This document shows positions 34,744 to 43,476 of a stretch of 55,233 nt of DNA, piece by piece (within the stretch, counting starts at the first letter, position 1; each line of letters starts with the position of its first letter). Position numbers and translations under genes: made by a program. A model generated the notes under the pieces. It saw only the letters and a list, made by a program, of their open reading frames with translations, did not search any database and was not told the DNA's origin. This stretch comes from Gammaproteobacteria bacterium (lineage in GTDB: Bacteria; Pseudomonadota; Gammaproteobacteria; Steroidobacterales; Foliamicaceae): the NCBI GenBank assembly GCA_026708965.1, contig JAPOTY010000030.1, forward strand, positions 1 through 55,233. The letters are read 5' to 3'.

Positions 34744-36234
34744 CTAAAGCAGGTCGCGCAGAGCGGCCTTGACGACCTTGCCCATTGCGTTGCGGGGCAG
34801 GGCATCCATCACCTTCAGGCGCCTGGGCGCCTTGTAGGCGGACATCCTCCCGGCGCACCACTGCTTAAGTCCGTCGAGGCCGAGGCTTGCTCCATCCTTC
34901 AGCGTCACGGCGGCGGCCACGATCTCGCCCCAGGTCTCGTCGGGCAAGCCGATCACCGCAGCCTCGCGTATCGCTTCGTGGCCCAGCAGCGCGTCTTCGA
35001 CTTCCAGCGCCGAGACCTTGTAGCCGCCGGATTTGATGATATCGATCGACGAGCGGCCAAGGATGCGGTAGTAGCCGTTTTCGACGACGGCGATATCGCC
35101 GGTGCGAAACCAGCCATTGATGAAGCTGTTCCGGGTGGCCCGCTCGTCATTCCAATAGCCTTGAAAGACGGCCTCGCCCCGCACCCGAACCTCTCCCGGC
35201 ACGGCTTCCTTTTCGACGGGCTGATCGTTTTCGTCGAAAATCTGCGCCATCACGCCCGGAAGGGGCTGGCCCACGAATCCCGCTCGCCGCTCGCCGTCGT
35301 ACGGATTGGAAATGGCCATGCCGGTTTCCGTGGCGCCGTAGCGTTCCAGCAGCGCTTGGCCGGTCAGCTCCTTCCAGCGCGCAAAGACCCGCGCCGGGCA
35401 GGCGGCCGAGCCGGAAACGTTCAGCCGCATTCGCTGGAATCCGTCGCATACTGTCTTGCGCTGCGGAGCGGGAAGCGATTCGATATGCTCAATCAGCTTC
35501 ACGTAAACAGTGGGCACCGCCATGAGCACGGAGAAGACGCCTCCGGCGATTTGCTCGCACAGCCGGACCGCATCCAGCTTCGGCATCGCATGCACGGTTG
35601 CGCCGCTCCACAGCGCGCAACTCAACACATTGATAATGCCGTGCAGGTGATGCAGCGGCAGAAAAAGCGGAATGCTGTCGTTGCGCGTCCACCGCCAGGC
35701 TTCGACCAGCATGGTGACCTGCGCGCGGACGGCTTGGTGCGTGAGCACCGCGCCTTTGGGCCGACTCGTGGTGCCGCTGGTGAATACGATCATCGCCGCT
35801 CTTGATTCCTCGACGGATGGAAGCGGACGCTGTTGCCGGCCTGCGTCCTGCGTATCGTCCGCATGGCTCGCTCCAATGCCAAGCTTCTCGCAGAGGGGGC
35901 CGATAGCGACCGGATGCTGGCGGCTTGTCATCACGCGGCTGACGCCCGCCTGCAACAAGCAATGCTCAAGCTCGGGCGCTTTCGCCGCCACGTTAAGCGG
36001 CACCGCAATGCCGCCGGCCCTCCACACGCCATGCAGCGCCGTCGCATAGTCCCGGCCCGCCGGGATCAGCACCGCAATCCTTTCCTGGCCAAGATCGGCC
36101 TTTCCGTTCAGCAGCCCTCGCGCACACGCTTTGACGCACGACTCGAGCGCCGCGTAGGAATGCCGCGCATCCCCCTCGATCAGGGCAATATCCTGGTTCC
36201 CCCCGCGTAGCGCCGGAAAAGCGGCCATGCTCAT
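34744..36234 (-). CDS. AMP-forming acyl-CoA synthetase, malonyl-CoA synthetase-like
   Basis: 496 residues of the adenylate-forming superfamily. Core motifs are FTSGTTSRPKGAVLTH, LPLHHLHGIINVL, ERYGATETGMAISNP, WFRTGDIAV and the C-terminal lysine region PRNAMGKVVK. The HHLHGIINVL and YGATETGM patterns resemble MatB/ACSF3-type malonyl- or methylmalonyl-CoA synthetases, but the substrate is inferred. The ATG at 36234 faces the repeat-rich region. It converges with the cytochrome gene, with 96 bases between them in which I see nothing. Confidence 0.82.
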   Translation of the reverse strand: MSMAAFPALRGGNQDIALIEGDARHSYAALESCVKACARGLLNGKADLGQERIAVLIPAGRDYATALHGVWRAGGIAVPLNVAAKAPELEHCLLQAGVSRVMTSRQHPVAIGPLCEKLGIGASHADDTQDAGRQQRPLPSVEESRAAMIVFTSGTTSRPKGAVLTHQAVRAQVTMLVEAWRWTRNDSIPLFLPLHHLHGIINVLSCALWSGATVHAMPKLDAVRLCEQIAGGVFSVLMAVPTVYVKLIEHIESLPAPQRKTVCDGFQRMRLNVSGSAACPARVFARWKELTGQALLERYGATETGMAISNPYDGERRAGFVGQPLPGVMAQIFDENDQPVEKEAVPGEVRVRGEAVFQGYWNDERATRNSFINGWFRTGDIAVVENGYYRILGRSSIDIIKSGGYKVSALEVEDALLGHEAIREAAVIGLPDETWGEIVAAAVTLKDGASLGLDGLKQWCAGRMSAYKAPRRLKVMDALPRNAMGKVVKAALRDLL

Positions 36235-36367
36235 CTTTCGCGCCGGGGATGCGCGATTTGCAAGGAACTCCCTGAATAGGCCCGATTCACCGGTGTATTC
36301 TCCCGTACAAGCATTCCCGTTTCGTTATTATCCGCTCCTTCTTTCGCTAAGGTCGAGTGCTTCCTCC

Positions 36368-36475
36368 GCCCTTTCTCCGTCCCTTTCCCGCAGGAGACGC
36401 ATGAACCCATCCATGGGGCTTGGCGGCGGCTGTCCTGCCGCCGACACTCCTGCGGGAAAGGGACGGAGAAAGGGC
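36368..36475. repeat. Long hairpin repeat unit A (29-bp perfect arms)
   Basis: The arm at 36368-36396 is the exact reverse complement of 36447-36475, with a 50-base spacer. The spacer begins with the shared core (36393-36420, containing GAACCCATCCATGGGG) that recurs in unit D and, inverted, at 36656-36683. A smaller stem (GGCGGC/GCCGCC) sits inside the spacer. It lies in the 568-base gap between the acyl-CoA synthetase and cytochrome c' genes, which contains no gene. Confidence 0.95.
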
Positions 36476-36513
36476 TTGCGCCGGCATTGGACAGCCCCCC
36501 GCGCGCCGCCGCA

Positions 36514-36614
36514 GCCAGTTTGTGCGTTTCCCTCTCGCGGGAGCGTTGGAGCCAGGGATGGCGGAACCGAGCCAAGGATGGCGTCTCCCGCGAGAGGGAA
36601 ACGCACAAGCTGGC
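36514..36614. repeat. Long hairpin repeat unit B (30-bp arms, one mismatch)
   Basis: The arm at 36514-36543 pairs with 36585-36614 with a single mismatch. The 41-base spacer lacks the core of unit A and instead holds two 15-base direct repeats (36549-36563 and 36569-36583; GAGCCAGGGATGGCG and GAGCCAAGGATGGCG). The arms share the CTCGCGGGAG end seen in unit D. Confidence 0.95.
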
Positions 36615-36655
36615 GGAATCGAAGCGCCCGCAAGATAGGTCAGGATGCCGGAGCA

Positions 36656-36683
36656 AGCCCCATAGACGGGTTCATGCGTCTCC
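36656..36683 (-). repeat. Inverted copy of the hairpin-element core
   Basis: On the minus strand this matches the 28-base core of unit A (36393-36420) at 26 of 28 positions. No complementary arm follows it, so it looks like a half unit. Together with unit A it brackets unit B in inverted orientation. Confidence 0.9.
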
Positions 36684-36744
36684 GGGAATAGGGAGGTGGG
36701 GAATAGCGAAGGACGGGCAAAAACATGCGCCGCCTTCACGCCTC

Positions 36745-36772
36745 TTGGTGCGATAGTGGCCTAGAATATAAA
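36745..36772 (+). promoter_or_regulatory. Candidate sigma-70 promoter for cytochrome c'
   Basis: TTGGTG (36745-36750) and TATAAA (36767-36772) are separated by 16 bases and lie about 30 bases before the ATG at 36803, which has AGGGGA as ribosome-binding site. Confidence 0.5.
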
Positions 36773-36802
36773 GCTGATACTGTCCACTTGCAGGGGAATG
36801 AT

Positions 36803-37321
36803 ATGAAGCGCATGTTTTTGGGGGTTCTGGCACTGGCCGCGGGAGGGCTTGCCCTAGGCGGCGCGGATGCCGATGAAGGCCTCTCCGGCGTTGCCAAGGA
36901 ACGCCATGAGCTGATGGAAGGGCTGGCCGGGGCGATCAAGCCGATGGCCGATATGGTCCGCAGCATTCAACCGTACGATGCCGACAGAATGCGCGAGTTG
37001 GCAAAGAAGATCGCCGGCTCGGGCGGCGAAACCATGACTTCCCTGTTCCCCGAAGGCAGCTATGATCCCGCCGGGGAAGCCCTGCCGGCGATCTGGGAGG
37101 ATTGGGACCGCTTCGTGATGCTGGCCGGCAAGATGGTTGACGCGGCCAACGCGATGGCGGCAGCCGCCGATAATCCTCCCGGGCCGCCGAGCGCCGGAGC
37201 GCCTGATTCCGGAGCTGGAGGCGGCGATCCCCAAGCCATGGATGCCGGCATGGCCCTGATCCAGCTCGGCATGAGTTGCGGCGCCTGCCACGACGACTTC
37301 CGCAAGGAGGACGATCACTGA
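36803..37321 (+). CDS. Cytochrome c' (class II c-type cytochrome)
   Basis: 172 residues. A signal peptide (MKRMFLGVLALAAGGLALGG, cleavage near ADA) leads into a four-helix design with the heme site near the C-terminus, CGACH (Cys159, Cys162, His163), as in class II cytochromes. Typical helices include VAKERHELMEGLAGAIKPMA and IWEDWDRFVMLAGKMVDAAN. A Pro/Gly/Ala-rich loop sits before the last helix. Cytochromes c' bind NO and related gases in the periplasm. It is followed directly by a diheme cytochrome whose proposed start overlaps its stop. Confidence 0.88.
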   Translation: MKRMFLGVLALAAGGLALGGADADEGLSGVAKERHELMEGLAGAIKPMADMVRSIQPYDADRMRELAKKIAGSGGETMTSLFPEGSYDPAGEALPAIWEDWDRFVMLAGKMVDAANAMAAAADNPPGPPSAGAPDSGAGGGDPQAMDAGMALIQLGMSCGACHDDFRKEDDH

Positions 37322-38229
37322 GCGCGCTGCCGCGCGTTCTCCGGCCAAGGCGCCTGGCTTTGGGCGTCTTGGCCGTTCTCGCCAGCGGCATCGTTGCCGC
37401 GCAGGAGTCGGGCGGGGCGGTCGGGCGTGGCTATTCCGGGTTGAGCGGCGACGCGGATCGCGGCTTCTATGTTGCCCGGGCGGCTGGCTGCATCACCTGC
37501 CACCGGGCGGCCGACGAGAGCGGCTCGCTGTTTTCCGGAGGCTTGCCGATCGAGTCCAGGGCGGGCACCTACTTTGTGCCCAATATCACGCCGCACCCCG
37601 AGGACGGGATCGGCGACTGGACTTTCGAGGATTTCGCGCGTTCCCTGACCGAAGGCTTGGACCCCGAAGGCAGGCATTATTTCCCAGTCTATCCCTACCC
37701 CTTCTATACGCATCTGTCGAGCCAGGATATCGTTGACCTGTGGGAAGCGGTGCAATCCGTTCCGCCCGTGGCCGGTCGCGCTCCCAAGCACAGGCTCAGG
37801 CTGCTTTATCGAATGCGCGGCGCGGTGGGCGGCTGGAAGAACCGGTTCTTCCAGCGCGGCGAACTCGCCCCGGTTGAAGGCAAGTCGGAGCAATGGAACC
37901 GCGGTCGCTACCTGGCGGAGGGTCCGGCGCACTGCGGCGCCTGCCACACGCCTCGCGGGGCCATGGGCGGGCGCGACTTGTCCCGCCGCTACCAGGGGGG
38001 CGTGGAGAAGGTCGGCTCAAACGGGCCGGACATCACCACGGCTGCGCTTAGGGCGAACGGCTGGACCGAAGGCGACCTGGCATGGTCGCTGCGCAGCGGG
38101 ATCATGCCGAACGGCGACACCTACGGCAGTTCCATGGCGGAACTGGTGCAACACGGCACCCGCTACCTGAGCAATGCCGACCTCGCGGCCATCGCAAACT
38201 ATTTCTTCGACCCGCCAGCGCCGGAGTAA
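37318..38229 (+). CDS. Diheme cytochrome c (CTG start proposed)
   Basis: About 303 residues. A signal peptide with a basic start (LPRVLRPRRLALGVLAVL, cleavage near VAAQES) precedes two heme motifs: CITCH (Cys58, Cys61, His62) and CGACH (Cys206, Cys209, His210). The spacing and the GTYFVPNITPHPEDGIGDW and YPYPFYTHLSSQDI segments resemble the cytochrome subunits of alcohol/aldehyde dehydrogenases (AdhB type). No ATG or GTG fits the signal peptide. CTG at 37318 overlaps the preceding stop (CTGA) and follows AAGGAGG (37304-37310) by seven bases; a TTG further in would remove the basic n-region. It probably exchanges electrons with the adjacent cytochrome c' or a shared partner. Confidence 0.83.
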   Translation: MSALPRVLRPRRLALGVLAVLASGIVAAQESGGAVGRGYSGLSGDADRGFYVARAAGCITCHRAADESGSLFSGGLPIESRAGTYFVPNITPHPEDGIGDWTFEDFARSLTEGLDPEGRHYFPVYPYPFYTHLSSQDIVDLWEAVQSVPPVAGRAPKHRLRLLYRMRGAVGGWKNRFFQRGELAPVEGKSEQWNRGRYLAEGPAHCGACHTPRGAMGGRDLSRRYQGGVEKVGSNGPDITTAALRANGWTEGDLAWSLRSGIMPNGDTYGSSMAELVQHGTRYLSNADLAAIANYFFDPPAPE

Positions 38230-38316
38230 TCATTCCCAAGGTCAATCGGTAGCGCCTTCTTCGTTGCGGCCGGTGAAGATAATCCGCGCGCCTTCTTCCG
38301 CCGTGTGCCGCGGCTT

Positions 38317-39177
38317 TCAGCCGGGCGGCGGATGGGCTGCGCGCCAGGCCTCGGCGATCTGCAGCCGGGTCGCCGCCCATACGCCCGGTCGCGTCAGGGC
38401 GCGCGCCAGGAAAGAATCGAAGGCAGCGGCCCGTCCCGGCCGCCCGGCAATTCGCGCATGGATCCCCACCGACATTATTCTGGGTTCGCTGCGGCTTTCT
38501 TTCAGCAGCAGGTCAAGGCTGTCGTTCAGGTAATCGAGCCAGGCGCGCGCCGTGTAAGCCGGCGAATTCCATATTTTCATGTCATTGGTGTCCAGCGCAT
38601 AGGGCAGAACCAGCATCGGCTGCGATCCGTCGATATCCCACCAGGGCAGGTCATCGCTGAAGTCGTCCATGTGATAGACGTATCCCTCCTCGGAGAGAAG
38701 CCGCCGCGTGTTTTCGCTAAACAGGTAGCGCGACAGCCAGCCCTGCGGACGGCGCCCGACGGAGGCCTCGATGCTGTCGGCGGCCTTGCGGATAAATTCC
38801 CGTTCCCCGGCTTCTTCCATCCGGTGCTGGAAGGACCAGCGAAACCCATGCGCGCAAACCTCATGATGGCTTTTCGCCAGTCTTTCGGCGAGCGCGGGCG
38901 CGCGTTCCAGCGCCAGCGCTGCGGCGGCCACCGTGCATGGGGCGCCGTAGCGGTCCATGATGCCGAGAAGGCGGGGCGCTCCTGCCCGAATGCCGAAACG
39001 GTAGTTGCTTTCGTTGGGCAGATTGCGGCTCGAGCCGCGCAGCGCGATGCCGAGCTCATCCACGGGATCCGGGCGCGGATCGCCGTCCTTGGGGCTGGCT
39101 TCGGCCCCCTCCTCGATGTTGAGCACAACCGAAAGCGCGAGTCCGGCGCCGCCCGGCCAGCGAAAATCCGTATTCAT
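38317..39177 (-). CDS. Polysaccharide deacetylase-family hydrolase (PuuE-like)
   Basis: 286 residues of the NodB-like fold. Recognisable parts are ALSVVLNIEEGAEAS, the Asn/Arg segment SNYRFGIRAGAPRLLGIMDRYG, the metal-ligand region SHHEVCAHGFRW and YVYHMDDFSDDLPWW. The pattern is nearer to the PuuE allantoinase/amidohydrolase branch than to peptidoglycan deacetylases. The substrate is unknown. There is no signal peptide, so it should be cytoplasmic. It lies on the same strand as, and just after, the enoyl-CoA hydratase. Confidence 0.78.
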   Translation of the reverse strand: MNTDFRWPGGAGLALSVVLNIEEGAEASPKDGDPRPDPVDELGIALRGSSRNLPNESNYRFGIRAGAPRLLGIMDRYGAPCTVAAAALALERAPALAERLAKSHHEVCAHGFRWSFQHRMEEAGEREFIRKAADSIEASVGRRPQGWLSRYLFSENTRRLLSEEGYVYHMDDFSDDLPWWDIDGSQPMLVLPYALDTNDMKIWNSPAYTARAWLDYLNDSLDLLLKESRSEPRIMSVGIHARIAGRPGRAAAFDSFLARALTRPGVWAATRLQIAEAWRAAHPPPG

Positions 39178-39194
39178 ATCCCGCGCGGTTTCCC

Positions 39195-39971
39195 TTATGC
39201 TCGCCTCGCGGAGAAACTCCGCCGCACGGCTTCCCAGTGCGCGGGGTCGATCCAGGCGTTGGCCATGTGGTGTTCTTCGGCTTCCGCCAGCGCTTCCTGA
39301 ATGCGCCGGCGCATGATGACCGTTAGCGCCTTTTGCCCGCGAAGCACCGCGATGCTGCGCGAGGCGATCGTTTCCGCCCAGGCAAGGGCCAGTTGCCCGG
39401 CGGTCTCGCCATCCCCGCACACTTCGTCGATCAGGCCGGCGCCCAGCGCCTCTTGCGCGGTCATTCGCCGCGCCTCCAGCAGGTGCTTCAGGCCTCTGGC
39501 GCTGCCGCAGCGGGCGATCACATCGGCCGCGCCCCCCCATGCGGTCATCAGGTTCAGCTTTGCTTGCAGAAAACCGATGCGCGCCTGGGCGGTGGCGAGG
39601 CAAATATCGCAGGCCAGCGCCAGTTCGGCGCCGCCGCCGAGAGCGGAACCGTTCAGCGCCGCTGCCACGGGCACCGGGAAATAACGCAGCGCATCGAGGG
39701 CGCGGCGGCCGATCCGCGAGATTTCCCGCGCCTGCTCAAGCGAGCGCATTCCGTCCAGTTCATGCAGATCGCCGCCTGCGCAGAAGGACTGATCGCCGGC
39801 GCCGGTAAGGATGACGCACTTAATCGAGGGATTCGCGGCATAGCGTTCAAGGCAGTCCCGCAATTCCTCCAGCAAGGCAAAACTCAAGGCGTTGTGCTGC
39901 CGCGGCCGGTTAAGCGTCAGCTTAAGCAATCCGCCGACGGCTTCCTCCGCGATAAGCAACGGTTCGCTCAT
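39195..39971 (-). CDS. Enoyl-CoA hydratase/isomerase family protein
   Basis: 258 residues of the crotonase superfamily. LTLNRPRQHNALSFALLEEL, the oxyanion-hole segments SFCAGGDLHEL and NGSALGGGAELALACDICLA and the second active-site region GFLQAKLNLMTAWGG are visible. The usual glutamate pair is not clear, so hydratase, isomerase or another crotonase reaction are all possible. The ATG at 39971 is preferred over a TTG at 39980. It may be co-transcribed with the deacetylase (17 bases apart) and the Lon-N protein upstream (15 bases). Confidence 0.82.
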   Translation of the reverse strand: MSEPLLIAEEAVGGLLKLTLNRPRQHNALSFALLEELRDCLERYAANPSIKCVILTGAGDQSFCAGGDLHELDGMRSLEQAREISRIGRRALDALRYFPVPVAAALNGSALGGGAELALACDICLATAQARIGFLQAKLNLMTAWGGAADVIARCGSARGLKHLLEARRMTAQEALGAGLIDEVCGDGETAGQLALAWAETIASRSIAVLRGQKALTVIMRRRIQEALAEAEEHHMANAWIDPAHWEAVRRSFSARRA

Positions 39972-39986
39972 GCCCGCCAACCGATG

Positions 39987-40562
39987 CTATCGGCCAAAAC
40001 GAAACAGCGGGCGGAGATAGCGCAAACGCTCCACCGGGTCTTCGAGCTCCAGGCAGCGTTGCTTGTGCTCCAGCCCGATCGGCAATATTTCAGCCAGACG
40101 CAAACCCACCCAGCTGGCGTCATCAAAGCGTGTTTCTATGCCTTGGTAGAGGCGGTCGAGCTTTTCGATCAGATGCTGCAGGGCTGTGCTCATGGAAATG
40201 AACTCCGGGGGCAGCGGCATCCGGCGCTCGGGCGGCAGTTCCTCAATGTTGCCGGTGCGCAATCCGTCGGGCTGCACCGCCGTGGAGTGCAACTTAAAGC
40301 GCAGCGAGCCGATCGCCAATATCCCGAGCAGGCCGCCGTCGCTGCGAAACCAGTCGGCGATGATGGCGAGCGTTCCGATCCTGCATAATTCAGCGTCCGA
40401 AGCTTCGGCGTCCTCCTGAATGCGGATCACGCCGAAAGGCTCGTCCTCGCGCATGCATCGCCCCACCATATCCACGTAGCGCGGCTCGAAAACACGCAGC
40501 GGCAGGGGGCCCTCCGGGAATAGCACGGTGGGCAGGGGGAACAAGGGAGTTCCGATCCGCAT
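39987..40562 (-). CDS. Lon N-terminal-domain protein
   Basis: 191 residues matching the stand-alone substrate-binding domain of Lon protease: LFPLPTVLFPEGPLPLRVFEPRYVDMV, FGVIRI and GIRAEI-like helices in the second half (SWVGLRLAEILPIG). There is no ATPase or peptidase domain. Such proteins are widespread and their role is not well defined. The ATG at 40562 begins a minus-strand run of three genes. Confidence 0.85.
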   Translation of the reverse strand: MRIGTPLFPLPTVLFPEGPLPLRVFEPRYVDMVGRCMREDEPFGVIRIQEDAEASDAELCRIGTLAIIADWFRSDGGLLGILAIGSLRFKLHSTAVQPDGLRTGNIEELPPERRMPLPPEFISMSTALQHLIEKLDRLYQGIETRFDDASWVGLRLAEILPIGLEHKQRCLELEDPVERLRYLRPLFRFGR

Positions 40563-40861
40563 CCGCCAATCATAATGCCGGCCGCCGCCTTGGTCCGCGC
40601 GAAGCGTGCGTGTCGCGGCTCGCGGCCTAGCCAGGGAGGATCGCCATCATCCCACGCATTGATCCGGTTTTTATTGGCACCCTGATTGGGCTGTTGCACG
40701 CAATCATAGCGGGCGGGGCCTGTTTATCGGGAACAGCCGGCATGATAAACTTTATTTCTTAATGGAAGCTTCCGGCGGCCAACTCAAACTGCCCTGATTC
40801 AAACCGTCACTGCTTTGCCATCCAGCTTTTCCCTTTTGCGGTCGCGACGAAGGAGCATTTC
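40563..40861. other. Intergenic region between divergent genes
   Basis: These 299 bases separate the Lon-N gene (minus) from the thioredoxin-like gene (plus). No gene is seen. An AT-rich stretch near 40740-40765 (ATGATAAACTTTATTTCTTA) is the likeliest promoter area, and AAGGAG just before 40862 is the ribosome-binding site of the next gene. Confidence 0.4.
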
Positions 40862-41413
40862 ATGCTGATGGGTCCGCCTGCCTGCGATTTCGGCTCCCCG
40901 GCGCCGCGTTTCAGTCTGCCGGATCCGTCCGGCCGGGAATTCAGCCTTGAGGACTGCGCCGGCGAGAACGGCACGCTGGTCATGTTCATCTGCAACCATT
41001 GCCCGTACGTGCAGGCCATTCTCGGCAAGCTGGCGCGCGATACCTCGGAGTTGCGCGAGCATGGCGTTGGCAGCGTGGCGATCATGCCCAATGACGTGGT
41101 TCGCTACCCGGCGGATTCGCCAGCGAGAATGGCCGCTCTTGCCGAACAGGCCGGCTTCGATTTCCCTTACCTGCACGACCAATCGCAGGAGGTGGCGCAG
41201 AGCTACGGCGCGGTCTGCACGCCGGATTTCTTCGGTTACAACGCCGATTTTGAATTGCAGTACCGGGGGCGGCTGGATGCCAGCACGTCCCGCGCCGCGC
41301 CCTTGGATGCCCCGCGTGAGCTATTTGAGGCCATGGTTCAGATTGCCCGCACAGGGCGCGGCCCGCGCGAGCAGAATTCCAGCCAGGGCTGCTCCATAAA
41401 ATGGCAGAGCTAG
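40862..41413 (+). CDS. Thioredoxin-like/peroxiredoxin-like protein
   Basis: 183 residues with a thioredoxin fold of the AhpC-TSA-like group. FSLPDPSGREFSLEDC leads to the FICNHCPYV motif, where Cys44 and Cys47 form a CxxC pair, followed by VAIMPNDVVRYPADSP and a GAVCTPDFFGYN segment. This CNHCPYV family is common and uncharacterised. The ATG at 40862 has AAGGAG upstream. It is followed by tkt after 13 bases. Confidence 0.85.
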   Translation: MLMGPPACDFGSPAPRFSLPDPSGREFSLEDCAGENGTLVMFICNHCPYVQAILGKLARDTSELREHGVGSVAIMPNDVVRYPADSPARMAALAEQAGFDFPYLHDQSQEVAQSYGAVCTPDFFGYNADFELQYRGRLDASTSRAAPLDAPRELFEAMVQIARTGRGPREQNSSQGCSIKWQS

Positions 41414-41426
41414 CGGCAGGACAGGG

Positions 41427-43466
41427 ATGACAGCGGAAGGAACGCCGCCCGCCCGCCGGGAGCGCGCCAACGCTTTGCGCGCGCTGGCCATGGATGCCGT
41501 GCAGCGCGCCAATTCCGGCCATCCCGGCATGCCCATGGGCATGGCGGATATCGCGGAGTTGCTCTATTCGGATTACCTGAAGGTCGCTCCAAGACAGCCG
41601 CGCTGGGCGGACCGCGACCGGCTGGTGCTGTCCAACGGGCACGGCTCCATGCTGCTGTACGGCGCCGCGCACCTGGCGGGCTACGCTTTGGATATCGACC
41701 AGCTCAAGGCTTTTCGGCAGTTGGGCTCGCACACGGCCGGCCACCCGGAGCTCAACGTCGGGACCGGCATCGAGACCACGACGGGGCCGCTGGGCCAGGG
41801 GCTGGCCAACGCGGTGGGGATGGCGCTGGCCGAGCGGTTGCTGGCGGCGGAGTTCAATCGTCCGGAACATGAAATCGTCAACCACAGGACCTGGGTTCTG
41901 CTGGGCGACGGCTGCCTGATGGAAGGCATATCGCACGAAGCCTGCTCGCTGGCGGGCGTGCTGGGACTGGGCAAGCTGATCTGCATATACGACGACAACG
42001 GCATTTCGATCGACGGCGAAGTTGGAGGGTGGTTTCGCGACGATACCCCCGGCAGGTTTGAGGCCTACGGCTGGCACGTGGTTCGCGATATTGATGGCCA
42101 TGATCCCGAGGCCCTGCGCGAGGCGCTGGATCAAGCCTGCGCGCAAGCGAGCCGCCCCAGCCTGGTGTGCGCGAAAACCGTGATCGGTTTCGGGGCGCCC
42201 AGCAAGCAGGGCACGGCGGATACGCATGGCGCGCCGCTGGGCGAGGCCGAGATCCAAGCCGCGCGCAAGGCGCTGAACTGGCCGCACGCGCCGTTCGAGG
42301 TGCCGGAGCCTATTCGCCGCGGCTGGGATATCCGCGAACGCGGCGAGCGGCAGGTCGATGGCTGGAAGGCGAGATTTGCGGCTTATCGCGCGGCGTTTCC
42401 GGTTGAGGCTGCGGAGTTTGAGCGGCGCATGGATGGCCGGCTGCCGGAAGATTGGAAGGCGTCGGCCTCGCGGGCGATCGAGAAAATAGCCGGGGAGCGC
42501 AAGAGCGAAGCGACGCGCAAATCCTCGCTGGGCGCGCTGGAGGCGTTCGCGCCGATGCTGCCGGAGCTGGTCGGCGGTTCGGCCGACCTCACCGGGTCCA
42601 ACTGCACGCGCCATTCCGGGTCCGTGGACATTGCGGCCGAAGGCGGCGGCAACTACGTTTATTTTGGCGTGAGGGAATTCGCCATGGGCGCGATGCTCAA
42701 CGGCCTGTCGCTGCACGGCGGCTTCATTCCCTATGGCGGCACGTTTCTTGTCTTCGCCGACTATCAGCGCAATGCCTTGCGAATGGCAGCGCTGATGCGC
42801 CAGCGCTGCCTATTCGTCTTTACCCACGACTCCATAGGGCTGGGCGAAGACGGCCCCACTCACCAGCCGATAGAGCACCTCGAGTCGCTGCGCATTATTC
42901 CCAATATGCGCGTGTGGAGGCCTTGCGATGCGGTGGAGACGGCTGTGGCCTGGCGCGAGGCGATCGAGCGCCGGGACGGCCCCGCCAGTCTGGCGCTTTC
43001 ACGCCAGACACTGCCGTTTCAGGAGCGCAGCGCGGAACAACTCGCCCAAGTGCGGCGCGGCGGCTATGTGCTGAGGCGGGAAGCCGCCGGCGAGCCCCAT
43101 GTGCTGTTGATTGCAACCGGCTCAGAGGTGCAGCTCGCCATGGGCGCGGCCGGGCTGCTCGATCGCGAGGGCATTGCCGCCCGCGTGGTATCCATGCCCT
43201 GCGCGCAGGTGTTCATGCAGCAGGATGCCGGCTACCGCAACTCAGTGCTGCCGCAAGCCGTTCGGGCTCGGGTGGTCGCTGAAGCCGGCGTTTCCGGAGG
43301 CTGGGCGGATATTGCCGGCCCCTGCGGACGAGTGCTCGGGATCGCCCGCTTCGGCGAATCGGCCCCGGGCGACCGGCTGTTCGAACACTTTGGATTTACG
43401 GCGGAGGCGGTGGCGGCGCTGGCCCGCGAGTCCATCGCTAGCGCAGGAAACCTGAAATCGACCTAG
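41427..43466 (+). CDS. tkt: Transketolase
   Basis: 679 residues, normal length. Thiamine diphosphate-dependent transfer of two-carbon units in the pentose phosphate pathway. Visible are [30 protein letters not shown], the ThDP motif [13 protein letters not shown]...[10 protein letters not shown], the pyrimidine domain [39 protein letters not shown] and the C-terminal GVSGGW. It heads the tkt-gap-pgk-pyk block. Confidence 0.97.
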   Translation: MTAEGTPPARRERANALRALAMDAVQRANSGHPGMPMGMADIAELLYSDYLKVAPRQPRWADRDRLVLSNGHGSMLLYGAAHLAGYALDIDQLKAFRQLGSHTAGHPELNVGTGIETTTGPLGQGLANAVGMALAERLLAAEFNRPEHEIVNHRTWVLLGDGCLMEGISHEACSLAGVLGLGKLICIYDDNGISIDGEVGGWFRDDTPGRFEAYGWHVVRDIDGHDPEALREALDQACAQASRPSLVCAKTVIGFGAPSKQGTADTHGAPLGEAEIQAARKALNWPHAPFEVPEPIRRGWDIRERGERQVDGWKARFAAYRAAFPVEAAEFERRMDGRLPEDWKASASRAIEKIAGERKSEATRKSSLGALEAFAPMLPELVGGSADLTGSNCTRHSGSVDIAAEGGGNYVYFGVREFAMGAMLNGLSLHGGFIPYGGTFLVFADYQRNALRMAALMRQRCLFVFTHDSIGLGEDGPTHQPIEHLESLRIIPNMRVWRPCDAVETAVAWREAIERRDGPASLALSRQTLPFQERSAEQLAQVRRGGYVLRREAAGEPHVLLIATGSEVQLAMGAAGLLDREGIAARVVSMPCAQVFMQQDAGYRNSVLPQAVRARVVAEAGVSGGWADIAGPCGRVLGIARFGESAPGDRLFEHFGFTAEAVAALARESIASAGNLKST

Positions 43467-43476
43467 AGGAAAACAA

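Noticed and set aside
36368-36614. Simple intrinsic terminators for the flanking genes
   Set aside because: The stems are far longer than normal terminators, no T-tract follows either arm, and the shared core with a distant copy indicates a repeat family.
36227-36756. Several short open frames across the hairpin cluster
   Set aside because: They arise on both strands from the inverted repeats, share the same repeat-derived peptides and have no ribosome-binding sites that stand out.
41082-42716. A 544-codon open frame antisense to tkt
   Set aside because: It lies opposite the thioredoxin-like and transketolase genes, which carry clear motifs; the antisense product is Arg/Ala/Gln-rich with no fold.
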